From Aliidiomarina iranensis (lineage in GTDB: Bacteria > Pseudomonadota > Gammaproteobacteria > Enterobacterales > Alteromonadaceae), in NCBI RefSeq assembly GCF_003987135.1, contig NZ_PIPJ01000001.1:124001-188000 (forward strand): a DNA stretch of 64,000 nucleotides. Reading direction: 5' to 3'. The position numbers were made by a program, and so were the translations under genes. This document shows, one piece after another, positions 28,279 through 36,523 of the stretch. The notes under the pieces were generated by a model that worked only from the letters and a program-made list of their open reading frames with translations, had not been told where the DNA came from and did no database searches. Numbering within the stretch: position 1 is the first letter of the stretch; each line of letters opens with the position of its first letter.

Positions 28279-29478
28279 TTAACCTAGTAGTGAAAGTACT
28301 GACTGTGGCACCTGGTTAGCCTGGGCAAGTACTGAAGTACCAGCCTGCTGCAGGATCTGTGCACGTGTCATGTTACCCACTTCTACCGCGTAATCCGCAT
28401 CTTCGATACGTGAACGAGCAGCCGCTAAGTTAGTTTCGTTGGTTTGCAAGTTAGTGATTGCAGATTCGAAACGGTTTTGAATCGCACCCAAATCAGAACG
28501 CAAGGTATCAACACTTGATAGAGCGCTGTCTAAGCTTGCAAGTGGATCGGTTGTAGAGCCAGTAGTTACGTCAGCAAGCGTATAGTTATCGAGATCAACA
28601 GAGAATTCTAAGTCTGTTCCGTTAACCGCAGCTTCTTGCGGATCTACCGCTACGTATACTTGGAATACACCCGCGGCAGCAGTACCCGTGTTGGTGAACC
28701 CTAATGATTCAAGTTTAGCGGTATCTTCAGCGTTTGCCGCTGTTAGTGTATCAGTCATAAAGAAGTTGCCGTTATCGTCGGCAATAACTGACGCGCCACC
28801 TAAAGTTGGCGCCGCATCCAAATCAAATTTGCTTTGCCAATCAGCAGCGGCTGGAGCAGTTGCCGCTGAAGCTGTTGCGAGAACCGTTGTTTCGCCAAAC
28901 TCTGCCTGCAATGCATCAGCTGTAGCTGTGCCTCCGTCGGCTAGCTGAGGACCAGATACCGTAAATGAACTTAAACCAAGAGTGCTTGCATTGATTTTTT
29001 GTAAATCAATTTCAATGGCTTCACCATCGTTTGCGCCAACTTGGATATTCAATTTCTGATCATTCGCCAAAACTTTAACACCGTTAAAGTCGGTTTGTTC
29101 AGAGATACGATCAATCTCACCTAAACGCTGCTGAATTTCAGCTTGGATTGATTTTAAATCGTCTTGTGAGTTGGTGCCGTTTTGTGCTTGAACGGATAAT
29201 TCACGAATACGTTGTAAGTTATCGTTTACTTGGTTCAAGGCGCCTTCTGCTGTTTGTGCAACAGAAATACCATCGTTCGCATTTCGTTGTGCTTGGCCTA
29301 AACCAGTGATTTGTGAAGACATACGGTTAGCGATGGCTTGACCAGCGGCATCGTCTTTAGCACTGTTGATACGCAGGCCTGAAGACAGACGTTCCATAGA
29401 AGTAGCTAATGCTGATTGCGACTTCTGAAGGTTTTGCTGACCAATCATCGAGGTGATGTTTGTATTGATTACTGACAT
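28279..29478 (-). CDS. fliC: Flagellin FliC
   Basis: 399 aa. The N-terminal D0/D1 (MSVINTNITSMIGQQNLQKS; ERLSSGLRINSAKDDAAGQAIA) and C-terminal D1/D0 (ARSRIEDADYAVEVGNMTRAQILQQAGTSVLAQANQVPQSVLSLL) are strongly conserved. The middle, roughly 175-305, is an Ala/Thr/Asp-rich variable domain exposed on the filament. It is the only flagellin gene in this window. It has a strong sigma-28 promoter and a terminator. The last gene-distal residues give the usual LLG end. Confidence 0.97.
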   Translation of the reverse strand: MSVINTNITSMIGQQNLQKSQSALATSMERLSSGLRINSAKDDAAGQAIANRMSSQITGLGQAQRNANDGISVAQTAEGALNQVNDNLQRIRELSVQAQNGTNSQDDLKSIQAEIQQRLGEIDRISEQTDFNGVKVLANDQKLNIQVGANDGEAIEIDLQKINASTLGLSSFTVSGPQLADGGTATADALQAEFGETTVLATASAATAPAAADWQSKFDLDAAPTLGGASVIADDNGNFFMTDTLTAANAEDTAKLESLGFTNTGTAAAGVFQVYVAVDPQEAAVNGTDLEFSVDLDNYTLADVTTGSTTDPLASLDSALSSVDTLRSDLGAIQNRFESAITNLQTNETNLAAARSRIEDADYAVEVGNMTRAQILQQAGTSVLAQANQVPQSVLSLLG

Positions 29479-29536
29479 AGTCTTATTCCTTCTGTTTTCA
29501 TAAATGGCCGGCGTAGTGGCCTGCCGTCACCCCTAG

Positions 29537-29563
29537 TTATCGGAGAGGAGAAAAAAAACTTTA
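29537..29563 (-). promoter_or_regulatory. Sigma-28 promoter for fliC
   Basis: On the minus strand TAAAGTTT (29563-29556), 11 bases, TCCGATAA (29544-29537). It matches at 15 of 16 positions, 59 bases before the flagellin ATG. Confidence 0.92.
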
Positions 29564-29612
29564 GTGCATTGTTAAAAAAAATTTTCAAAAGGCGTGACTC
29601 TCCAGTTAATTC

Positions 29613-29639
29613 TTCAGTTTTTTGCGTGATTGCCGATAC
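29613..29639 (+). promoter_or_regulatory. Probable sigma-28 promoter for the PilZ/HD-GYP gene
   Basis: TTCAGTTT (29613-29620), 11 bases, GCCGATAC (29632-29639): 13 of 16 to the FliA consensus. It lies back to back with the fliC promoter, about 118 bases before the TTG start at 29757. Confidence 0.6.
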
Positions 29640-29756
29640 TGTTATACATAGGCGAGAGGGTCAGTTGTTGAAGTGATGCAACTTGACAAAACGCAACAGT
29701 GAAGAATTTAGAAAAAGCAGAAAAGCAGTAGAACAAGAGCACAAGGAAATCAGAAC

Positions 29757-31514
29757 TTGAAAGAAGAAGAATACTCACCCGTTTCGAGCAAAATGGAAGT
29801 TTCCGCTTTGCTCGAAACTATGACCCAACCAGGGGCTGCGCAGATTCGGTTGAACATTGCTGATTCGAAGGCGTTCCCTGTGGTTTTGTTGGATCTAATA
29901 GATGAAGAATCTGTTGAGTATGATTTAACCGCTATTCGTGAGTTAGCACCGAAATTGCGCCGAGGCGTTGAGTTCTTATTATTAGGGCAGAGCCACGCTG
30001 GCATGATTCGCTCTACGCCCATGAAGATGACAGAGTTTTCCGATAAAGATGGCCGATTAGTAAGTAAATCGAAATGGCCTGAAGGGTTAGATTTACGCCA
30101 ACGCAGAGCCGCCTTTCGAGCACATTTGCGCATAGGCATGGATGTTGGCGTGCGTTTGCGCGCCGAAGAAGTGGTTAAACAGCGCAAAAAAGGTGAGAGC
30201 GAGGAAGCGCCACCCGTTGATGTCAATGCGGAGGAGCCGAGCGAAACGCGAAAAATGGAGCTCATTGGCGACCTTAAAGATCTATCCGCAACGGGTGCAC
30301 TGGTGGATTTCTTTGCCCAGGATGGTGCTTCGAGAGTTATCAATCACATGCGCTCGGAACTTGAGCTCTGTTTTCCGGACGGCACTATTTTTCCTATAGT
30401 GGCGGATGTGCGGCATATAAAAACCGACCCAGACCGGCAAGTACTCACTGTAGGCTTCGAATTTAGCAGTGTGAGCAAGGCAGACGAAAAGCAGCTTTGG
30501 GCGTTTGTGCGAGAAATTGAGCGAGAGGCTTCACGTAACGCTGGCGAGGGCTCTTCAAAAACACCATCGCCATTGTTTGAAGTAAAAGATGAATCGATAT
30601 CTTTAGGCCGCCGGCAAGGGCATAAGTATCCTACTCCAATTGCACGCAGGCTTGCGCGCGTAGCCGGCTACTTGGATAGCCAGATGGTGGCCTTGCGGCA
30701 GGGGCAAAAAATCAATTCGAGCCAGCTTTCTGCAAATTCTGATCGATTGTTAGATATCATTAAAGATGATCGCGAGGGTGCTTTATTTGCCTTACGTTGC
30801 ATTCATCGAGAATCAGCCTGGGTTATTCATGGCTTAAGTGTAGCCATTCGGGCAGTTGATTTAGCTCAGAGTGGGGCAAGGCTTCCGCGCGAACTGGAAA
30901 AAGCCATTGTTGCTTGCGGCATGTTGCACGATTTGGGCAAAGGTATGCTGCCGGGCTCACTTTGGCGAGCAAGTACTTTAAGCCGTGATTCCTACTTGCG
31001 AATGCAATCACATGTGGCTCTATTAGTTAACCAAATGGATCAGTGCAAATGGTTGGCGCCAGCGGTTGTTCAAGGTTTTGTAGAGCGTATAAATGAACGC
31101 TTAGATGGTTCCGGCTATCCTCTTGGGCTAAAAGGCGATGATTTAGGGCAGCTTTCGCGCATGGTTGCCGTAGTGGACGCAGTTGATGCCATGTGTAGGC
31201 CTCGAGCCGATAGGCCGGGGCAAACCACGGAAACCGCCTATCGATACCTTTTAGCAAACACTACACAATTCGATTATGCTTGGATTGAACGCTACATTCG
31301 GCACTTCGGTATGATTGCCGTGGGTTCGCTTGTTCGATACAAGCTCAATGACCAATTAGCGTGGGTTACCGGCCTGGATGAAAATCGGCACATTCGCCAA
31401 GTAGTATTAACTTCCCATGATGGCCCACCTGATAATGAACTTGGTAATCCTGTTGAGGGTAAGGCTCTATTGGAGCTTGGAGAAATTAAGGAAGTACTGG
31501 AAACGGACTTCTAA
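29757..31514 (+). CDS. YcgR-like/PilZ protein fused to an HD-GYP domain
   Basis: 585 aa. A TTG start with AGGA nine bases upstream is preferred; the next ATG (29793) has no ribosome site. Residues ~1-110 look like the YcgR N-terminal domain. A PilZ domain follows with the c-di-GMP motifs RRAAFR (about 116-121) and DLSATG (about 178-183). From ~330 an HD-GYP domain appears: IHGLSVAIRA, MLHDLGKG (about 389-396) and GSGYPLG (about 451-457). In place of the usual HHExxDGxGYP this protein has INERLDGSGYP, so two metal-ligand histidines are missing. It should bind c-di-GMP and act on the motor; phosphodiesterase activity is doubtful. It sits between fliC and fliD behind a probable FliA promoter. 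Confidence 0.82.
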   Translation: MKEEEYSPVSSKMEVSALLETMTQPGAAQIRLNIADSKAFPVVLLDLIDEESVEYDLTAIRELAPKLRRGVEFLLLGQSHAGMIRSTPMKMTEFSDKDGRLVSKSKWPEGLDLRQRRAAFRAHLRIGMDVGVRLRAEEVVKQRKKGESEEAPPVDVNAEEPSETRKMELIGDLKDLSATGALVDFFAQDGASRVINHMRSELELCFPDGTIFPIVADVRHIKTDPDRQVLTVGFEFSSVSKADEKQLWAFVREIEREASRNAGEGSSKTPSPLFEVKDESISLGRRQGHKYPTPIARRLARVAGYLDSQMVALRQGQKINSSQLSANSDRLLDIIKDDREGALFALRCIHRESAWVIHGLSVAIRAVDLAQSGARLPRELEKAIVACGMLHDLGKGMLPGSLWRASTLSRDSYLRMQSHVALLVNQMDQCKWLAPAVVQGFVERINERLDGSGYPLGLKGDDLGQLSRMVAVVDAVDAMCRPRADRPGQTTETAYRYLLANTTQFDYAWIERYIRHFGMIAVGSLVRYKLNDQLAWVTGLDENRHIRQVVLTSHDGPPDNELGNPVEGKALLELGEIKEVLETDF

Positions 31515-31538
31515 AGTTTAGAGCGAGGCTGCCGATAA
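31512..31538 (+). promoter_or_regulatory. Sigma-28 promoter for fliD-fliS-fliT
   Basis: TAAAGTTT (31512-31519), 11 bases, GCCGATAA (31531-31538): a perfect FliA site that begins on the stop codon of the HD-GYP gene. The leader to fliD is about 130 bases. Confidence 0.92.
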
Positions 31539-31673
31539 ATTAAATAAGCAGTGTTTAAGATGCCTTTTTCAGTGATTGCTACTGGAAAAAACTGACAAAA
31601 TAAGCAAGCTTTGTTGTGAAAGGCGCTATAATTTTGCGCAAACAACAGCGGCAAATGTAAAAAAGGTAAAACG

Positions 31674-33023
31674 ATGGCTTCAATTTCTGCATTAGGTATT
31701 GGTTCTGGCATGGACCTAAATGGGCTTCTTGATCAGCTGGCAGCAGCTGAACGTCAGAAGCTTCAGCCTATTACGCAACAGAAACAAGCACAGCAGGCGA
31801 AGATTTCGGCGTACGGACGATTAGAAAACGCTTTATCAACCTTCCAAGATTCAGCAGCAAAACTCAGCAAGCCAGAAACCTTTCAAGGGGTTAGTAGTGC
31901 GGTAGCGGGGGCTTCAGTTAGTGCTGCAGCGAGTTCAACGGCACCTATCGGGAGCTATCAGGTTAATGTGATTGACCGAGCTGAATCTTACAGTATTGCC
32001 ACAAATGGTGTTGCTAGCCAAACCGATAATCTAGGTGGTGGAACGCTCTCATTTACTATGGGTAATGGTGATGCCCTCTCTGTGGATATCAATCCTGCTG
32101 AGAGCTCCTTGCAAGATATTCGCGATGCTATCAACAGTTCAAACGGCGGCGTGCAGGCATCGATTGTGAATGATGGTAGCAACACACCATACCGTTTGGT
32201 TCTGAGCTCGTTAGAAACCGGCACCGATGCAGCTATCACGAATATTGATTTTGGTACCTTGGGTGCTGATTTAGGTTTGGATGCAGCTACTGAACAGCAA
32301 GCGCAAAACGCAATGTTGAATGTGAATGGTATTACCATCACGAGCCAAAGCAATCGGGTTGAAGGTGCCATTCAAGGTGTAACTCTCGATCTGCAAGAAG
32401 AAGGCAGCTCAACGGTATCGATTTCTCGAGATACTGAACTTACGGAAAAAGCAGTCACTGACTTTGTAGATAAATACAATAATCTACAAACCTTGATCGG
32501 TAATCTCACTCGTTTTGGTGGGGAAAGCGGAAGCAACGGCCAACTCTTGGGTGATTCAACATTACGCTCTGTGCAACAGAATATGCGCAACATTCTCGGC
32601 GAAGGTGTTGGCGAGGGTAACGCGCGTTTACTCAGCGATGTGGGTATAGATTTGGGCCTTGATGGCAAATTAACCCTAGATGAAGCTAAGTTAAACGATT
32701 TAACTGCTAATAATATGAATGACCTCAACACATTTTTTGCCGGCACCACTGCGGGTGGGGGCTTGAGCGGTAAAATTGACGTGAGCATTTCGCAGTTATT
32801 ACAAAGTGATGGGCCAATCAAAAATACCACCCAAGGCCTGCAAGATAGTATTGGCCGACTAGATGACCGCTTTTTGCGTATGGAAGAGAGTATTGAGAAA
32901 ACGATTGATCGCTATCGCTCGCAGTTTTCCCAACTTGATTCAATGATTGCCAATATGAACTCAACGAGTAATTACCTAACTCAGCAATTCGATATTATGA
33001 ATGCACAGTTGGGCCGAAACTAA
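31674..33023 (+). CDS. fliD: Flagellar filament cap protein FliD (HAP2)
   Basis: 449 aa. The N-terminal ASISALGIGSGMDLNGLLDQLAAAERQKL and C-terminal RFLRMEESIEKTIDRYRSQFSQLDSMIANMNSTSNYLTQQF helices are the FliD hallmarks. FliD forms the pentameric cap at the filament tip and folds flagellin monomers as they emerge. A strong purine-rich site (AAAAAGG) precedes the ATG. Followed by its cognate fliS and fliT. Confidence 0.96.
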   Translation: MASISALGIGSGMDLNGLLDQLAAAERQKLQPITQQKQAQQAKISAYGRLENALSTFQDSAAKLSKPETFQGVSSAVAGASVSAAASSTAPIGSYQVNVIDRAESYSIATNGVASQTDNLGGGTLSFTMGNGDALSVDINPAESSLQDIRDAINSSNGGVQASIVNDGSNTPYRLVLSSLETGTDAAITNIDFGTLGADLGLDAATEQQAQNAMLNVNGITITSQSNRVEGAIQGVTLDLQEEGSSTVSISRDTELTEKAVTDFVDKYNNLQTLIGNLTRFGGESGSNGQLLGDSTLRSVQQNMRNILGEGVGEGNARLLSDVGIDLGLDGKLTLDEAKLNDLTANNMNDLNTFFAGTTAGGGLSGKIDVSISQLLQSDGPIKNTTQGLQDSIGRLDDRFLRMEESIEKTIDRYRSQFSQLDSMIANMNSTSNYLTQQFDIMNAQLGRN

Positions 33024-33086
33024 ATCTAAATAATTTGTAAAGTTAGTACCAGCTCGGCTGGGAAACTCTAGGATAGGAGAACAGTT

Positions 33087-33497
33087 ATGTATGCAATGCG
33101 TGGTGCCGCGGCTTACGGCAGGGTGAGTGTAGAAAGTAATGTACTTTCTGCTAGCCCACACCAACTGATCTCGATGTTATTTGATGGCGCTCAGGCTGCA
33201 ATTAAAGCAGCAAAATTGCACATGGCGAACGGTAATGTGGCGGAAAAAGGTAAAGCGATAAGTAAAGCTATGGATATCGTTAACAGTGGCTTGTTGGCGG
33301 CTCTAGATAAAGAAAAGGGCGGCGAACTCGCAGAGCGTTTAGAAGGTATTTACAACTACGTTAGCAATTTGCTGATTCAGGCGAACTTGCGCAATGACAC
33401 TGCGAAGCTGGATGAGGCCGCAGAACTTCTTCAAAATATAGGTTCAGCATGGAAAGAAATTGGACAGCAAGCAGCATCAGCGAAGCAAGGCGGGTAA
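33087..33497 (+). CDS. fliS: Flagellin export chaperone FliS
   Basis: 136 aa. AYGRVSVESNVLSASPHQLISMLFDGAQAAIKAAK is the standard FliS start, followed by four helices and LDEAAELLQNIGSAWKEI. FliS binds the flagellin C-terminus in the cytoplasm and keeps it from polymerising. GATAGGAG precedes the ATG. Confidence 0.96.
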   Translation: MYAMRGAAAYGRVSVESNVLSASPHQLISMLFDGAQAAIKAAKLHMANGNVAEKGKAISKAMDIVNSGLLAALDKEKGGELAERLEGIYNYVSNLLIQANLRNDTAKLDEAAELLQNIGSAWKEIGQQAASAKQGG

Positions 33498-33499
33498 GC

Positions 33500-33853
33500 A
33501 TGGGTGCTCGGGCATATTTAAAACCAGTGATGGATGGCGCAGATGTGATTAGTGCTTACGAGCGGCTAATTGAATTCTCGTCGACCATGCTTGAACATGC
33601 CCGTGAAGACGATTGGACTAAACTGATCGAGAGCGAAGTAGCCTACGTGGGCGAAGTTGAACGGTTACAAAAACATGAGCTTGATGCCACACTGACTGAA
33701 CAACAGCAGGAGCAGAAGCTTAACTTACTCGAAATTCTTCTGAATCAAGACAAAGAGATACGGATGCGCTTAACCCAACGCCGCACTGAGTTGGAAAAGA
33801 TGCTCTCTTCTGCTTCGAAAAAAAGAAAAGTAGATAACGCTTACCTCTCTTGA
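33500..33853 (+). CDS. fliT: Flagellar chaperone FliT
   Basis: 117 aa from the ATG at 33500, two bases after the fliS stop; a start at 33449 would lie deep in fliS. It is all helical, with LIEFSSTMLEHAREDDWTKLIESEVAYVGEVERLQKHEL as the conserved part. FliT is the export chaperone of FliD and, in enterobacteria, also a brake on FlhDC, which fits this FlhDC-bearing cluster. Sequence similarity is moderate and the call leans on position. Confidence 0.85.
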   Translation: MGARAYLKPVMDGADVISAYERLIEFSSTMLEHAREDDWTKLIESEVAYVGEVERLQKHELDATLTEQQQEQKLNLLEILLNQDKEIRMRLTQRRTELEKMLSSASKKRKVDNAYLS

Positions 33854-33942
33854 TTTACGCTAGCCCACGCAAATGTTAACTGTATCAACACCCCTAACAT
33901 TGGCGTTGGGCAAAAGTGGCCGGAGAATAACGGAGGTAGAAA

Positions 33943-34932
33943 ATGAGCGGCATTACTCCGTTACTGGATACACTTCTCCACCAAGTTCTTGGCCCGAAAG
34001 GCGATCAAACCGCACAAAAAATCTTGAACCAGCCGGTACGTCCAGTTGATCCGGGCGAGGGCCCTCGTGCTTTACAAAGTGATTCCCGGCTCGATTCCCG
34101 GGCGAATTCGCAAGCCCACGCGGTGCAACCTAATTTGCGGACGGGCAGTAAATTTGCCCAAGCAAGCTATCAGCAAATACAGCCGAATCTTGGTAACCCG
34201 CCTTCGACCCAAATTGCTCTTTCTGGAGCGGGTAAAGCGATTGCGGATGTACTGATGCAATATCCGGCACCTGGTTCAACTATTCGCCCTAGCATGGCTT
34301 TGATTCAGGGTGGCGAAACCATAACACCCACACTTTTGGCGGATCGGCTTGATGCCAGTATCCGCAATAGTGGCGTGTTTTATGAAAGTACATTGGGCCG
34401 CTGGTTTCGCGGCGAACTTCCCCGAGCTGCTTTGGAGCAACAACCGCAAATGCAGTTGGCAGCACAACAAACACAACAACAAGCGCAGCAAGAAGGGCGT
34501 GTTTTAAGCGGGCCAATTCCCGAGGCGATTCAACCTGTGGTGCGGCAACAATTAGAAATGCTGAGCGCACCAGTTTTACGTTGGGAAGGTGATTTATGGT
34601 CGGGTATTTTCCTTGCTTTGTTTCTTCACCCAAGCCAAATAGAGGGGCGCGAACCATCAAGCCAAGATCAATCTCAGGGCAAGCGCCAAGAAAAGAGCTG
34701 GCGCTCGGAATTGGAATTAACGGTACGGGGTTTGGGCGCGCTTTCGGTGGGTGTTCACTTAAACGATAAACAACTTCACCTACTTTTCGTTGCCAATGAT
34801 GATGTAGTGGCGAAGTTAGAGTTGAAAGAAAGTATTTTGCGCGATCGCCTACGAAAATTGGGCTTATCGGAAGTAACGGTAGAAACCCGTTTGCGGAGCG
34901 AGCCAGCGGAAGAGGCGCGCCGCGATGAGTGA
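33943..34932 (+). CDS. Second FliK-like flagellar hook-length control domain protein
   Basis: 329 aa. The N-terminal two thirds are Gln/Pro/Ala-rich, with a glutamine run at about 165-183. The last ~80 residues (WRSELELTVRGLGALSVGVHLNDKQLHLLFVANDDVVAKLELKESILRDRLRKLGLSEVTVET) have the form of the FliK C-terminal substrate-switch domain. It overlaps the following FlhB-like gene by 8 bases. Such a pair, a small FliK paralogue with a free FlhB C-terminal domain, is seen in other proteobacteria; the function is unclear. Not a copy of the fliK at 19724. Confidence 0.7.
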   Translation: MSGITPLLDTLLHQVLGPKGDQTAQKILNQPVRPVDPGEGPRALQSDSRLDSRANSQAHAVQPNLRTGSKFAQASYQQIQPNLGNPPSTQIALSGAGKAIADVLMQYPAPGSTIRPSMALIQGGETITPTLLADRLDASIRNSGVFYESTLGRWFRGELPRAALEQQPQMQLAAQQTQQQAQQEGRVLSGPIPEAIQPVVRQQLEMLSAPVLRWEGDLWSGIFLALFLHPSQIEGREPSSQDQSQGKRQEKSWRSELELTVRGLGALSVGVHLNDKQLHLLFVANDDVVAKLELKESILRDRLRKLGLSEVTVETRLRSEPAEEARRDE

Positions 34933-35200
34933 AAAAGATTGGGATAAGCGGCGCAGTGCAGTGGCGTTGGGCTATGGCCACAACAAACAACCAGAAATAA
35001 TAGCCCAAGGCTATGGTGAATTTGCTGAGCGCATTATTCAGGAGGCGGAAAAGCACGACATTTTTGTGCACGATGCACCTGAACTTGTAAGTTTGTTGAT
35101 GCATTTAAATCCAGATGATTATTTACCAGATGCCCTTAAAGAGGTGTTGGTTGAGCTCTTAATTTGGTTACAGGAGGTGGCGGACAATCAATCGAAATAA
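34925..35200 (+). CDS. FlhB C-terminal-domain homologue (FlhX type)
   Basis: 91 aa, soluble. RRSAVALGYGHNKQPEIIAQGYGEFAERIIQEAEKHDIFVHDAPELVSLLMHLNPDDYLPDALKEVLVELLIWLQ corresponds to the FlhB cytoplasmic domain after the NPTH cleavage point (FAVALKYD...GAPRLVAKGSD...IRELGEEHNVP). There is no membrane part and no NPTH motif, so it resembles the mature FlhBCC fragment. FlhX proteins of this kind can replace the FlhB C-terminal half in other bacteria. Confidence 0.85.
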   Translation: MSEKDWDKRRSAVALGYGHNKQPEIIAQGYGEFAERIIQEAEKHDIFVHDAPELVSLLMHLNPDDYLPDALKEVLVELLIWLQEVADNQSK

Positions 35201-35513
35201 CTTCCAAACTCAGCAAAGACTTACAATAAACATGGATATTATTGGTTCCCCCGCAAAACAATCTCATTTACCATAGTAAAATAATTGTAAAACTTTTTGG
35301 TTAAGATACCGCGTCATGGCTTGACGGATTGAAATATTATCGGTATCACTAACACTGTGTTAACAAAAAAATAAAAAGCTTACGCTAATAATTATAAAAC
35401 ACAGCTCAAAACAACGAGTAATAATTAACTTTCTCGCGCGTTTTAGAAGTTTTTCAATTAAAAAATGTTGTTATGCGCTCACTCTCCATTGGAGATGATC
35501 AGGGGATAAGATT
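35201..35513 (+). promoter_or_regulatory. AT-rich upstream region of flhDC
   Basis: 313 bp with no gene, markedly richer in A and T than the flanking coding DNA, as is usual for the heavily regulated flhDC promoter. A perfect 6+1+6 palindrome TAACACTGTGTTA lies at 35350-35362. A weak sigma-70 type pair, TTGACG (35321) with TATCAC (35344) at 17 bases, overlaps it. I see no sigma-28 or sigma-54 element. Confidence 0.5.
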
Positions 35514-35816
35514 TTGGAAACCACAAAAACCATAGAAGAGTTCCAAGAACTCAACCTTGCCTATTTGCTTTTGATTCAGAAAATGCTTTCTGAAGATCGC
35601 GATTCTGCTATGTTTCGTTTGAAGTTATCGAACGAAATGGCTGATTTAGTTGCGTCTATGTCAATTCGTGAAATTACCTGGCTAGCAACCCAAGGCCAAT
35701 TCGCGTTGCGCCCCTGTGCAGATAATGCGGATCAACTTGCACATATTCTTCGTAGCAAGCGTGAAACTGGTTTAACACATACCCATTTAGCCATGTTAAT
35801 GGCTTCAACCCGTTAA
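35514..35816 (+). CDS. flhD: Flagellar transcriptional master regulator FlhD
   Basis: 100 aa from a TTG start 8 bases after AGGGG. FQELNLAYLLLIQKMLSEDRDSAMFRLKLSNEMADLVASMSIREITWLA is closely matched to FlhD, and Cys68 (RPCADNADQL) corresponds to the inter-subunit disulfide Cys. The C-terminal helix-turn-helix-like part is short, as usual. With FlhC it forms FlhD4C2, which activates the middle flagellar promoters with sigma-70. Confidence 0.95.
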   Translation: METTKTIEEFQELNLAYLLLIQKMLSEDRDSAMFRLKLSNEMADLVASMSIREITWLATQGQFALRPCADNADQLAHILRSKRETGLTHTHLAMLMASTR

Positions 35817-35850
35817 ACTTTGGGTTTTAGAACTTTAAAGGTGTAACGGT

Positions 35851-36387
35851 TTGTCGAAAAAAAAGCTTCTTGATGAAATGAATCAGGTTCAGTTAGCTAT
35901 TGAGCTAATTGAGCTCGGAGCTCGGCTACAAGTTTTAGAATCTGAAGTTGAACTCAACCGCGGGCGTTTGGTTCGGCTTTACAAAGAGGTTCGGGGCGAA
36001 TCACCACCTAAGGGTTTACTGCCTTTTTCTACTGATTGGTTCATGACCTGGCTACCAAATATTCATTCTTCGCTGTTTTATTCGATTTATCTGAAGTTAA
36101 CGGAGAACGAAAAAATTGACCGCATGACGGCCTTCACTAAGGCTTATCGCCTTTATAATGAACATGTGGATTCTACCGGTGGTGAACAAGTTCTTGGATT
36201 AACAAGGGCTTGGACATTGCTACGGTTTTTTGAAAGTAATATGTTCCAACTCTCGAATTGTAATCAATGCCACCTTCCTTTTGTAAACCATGCCCATACT
36301 CCGGATGACGATTATGTCTGTGGGATTTGCCAACCTCCCTCGCGCGCTGGAAAGCCGGGTAAGAAAAAAGCTGCTCTTAGTAAATAA
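35851..36387 (+). CDS. flhC: Flagellar transcriptional master regulator FlhC
   Basis: 178 aa from a TTG start (35851). Four zinc-binding cysteines stand at C137, C140, C157 and C160, the same spacing as in enterobacterial FlhC. The TRAWTLLRFFESNMFQLSNCNQCHLPFV region is the hallmark. It gives the complex its DNA-binding specificity. It lies 34 bases after flhD and shares its transcript. Confidence 0.95.
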   Translation: MSKKKLLDEMNQVQLAIELIELGARLQVLESEVELNRGRLVRLYKEVRGESPPKGLLPFSTDWFMTWLPNIHSSLFYSIYLKLTENEKIDRMTAFTKAYRLYNEHVDSTGGEQVLGLTRAWTLLRFFESNMFQLSNCNQCHLPFVNHAHTPDDDYVCGICQPPSRAGKPGKKKAALSK

Positions 36388-36400
36388 GCGAAAATATCCC

Positions 36401-36427
36401 TCAAGTTTTCAGAGAAAATGCCGATAG
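36401..36427 (+). promoter_or_regulatory. Sigma-28 promoter for motAB
   Basis: TCAAGTTT (36401-36408), 11 bases, GCCGATAG (36420-36427): 14 of 16 to the FliA consensus. It starts 13 bases after flhC, so motAB can be expressed late even though it follows flhDC. Confidence 0.85.
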
Positions 36428-36523
36428 CTCGTATACGTAAATAGTTTGCGCAAGCCACGCAGATTTTCATATTTTGCGCGTTTGCGGCAACTATAAAAGA
36501 ACGTAATTAATGAGGGGACATTT

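Noticed and set aside
29750-30343. 197-codon minus-strand open frame opposite the PilZ part of the HD-GYP fusion
   Set aside because: Shadow of the plus-strand gene; composition is skewed to Ser/Arg and shows no domain.
34289-35104. 271-codon minus-strand open frame opposite the second FliK-like gene and the FlhB-tail gene
   Set aside because: The plus-strand genes have clear family signatures; the antisense translation has no recognisable motif.
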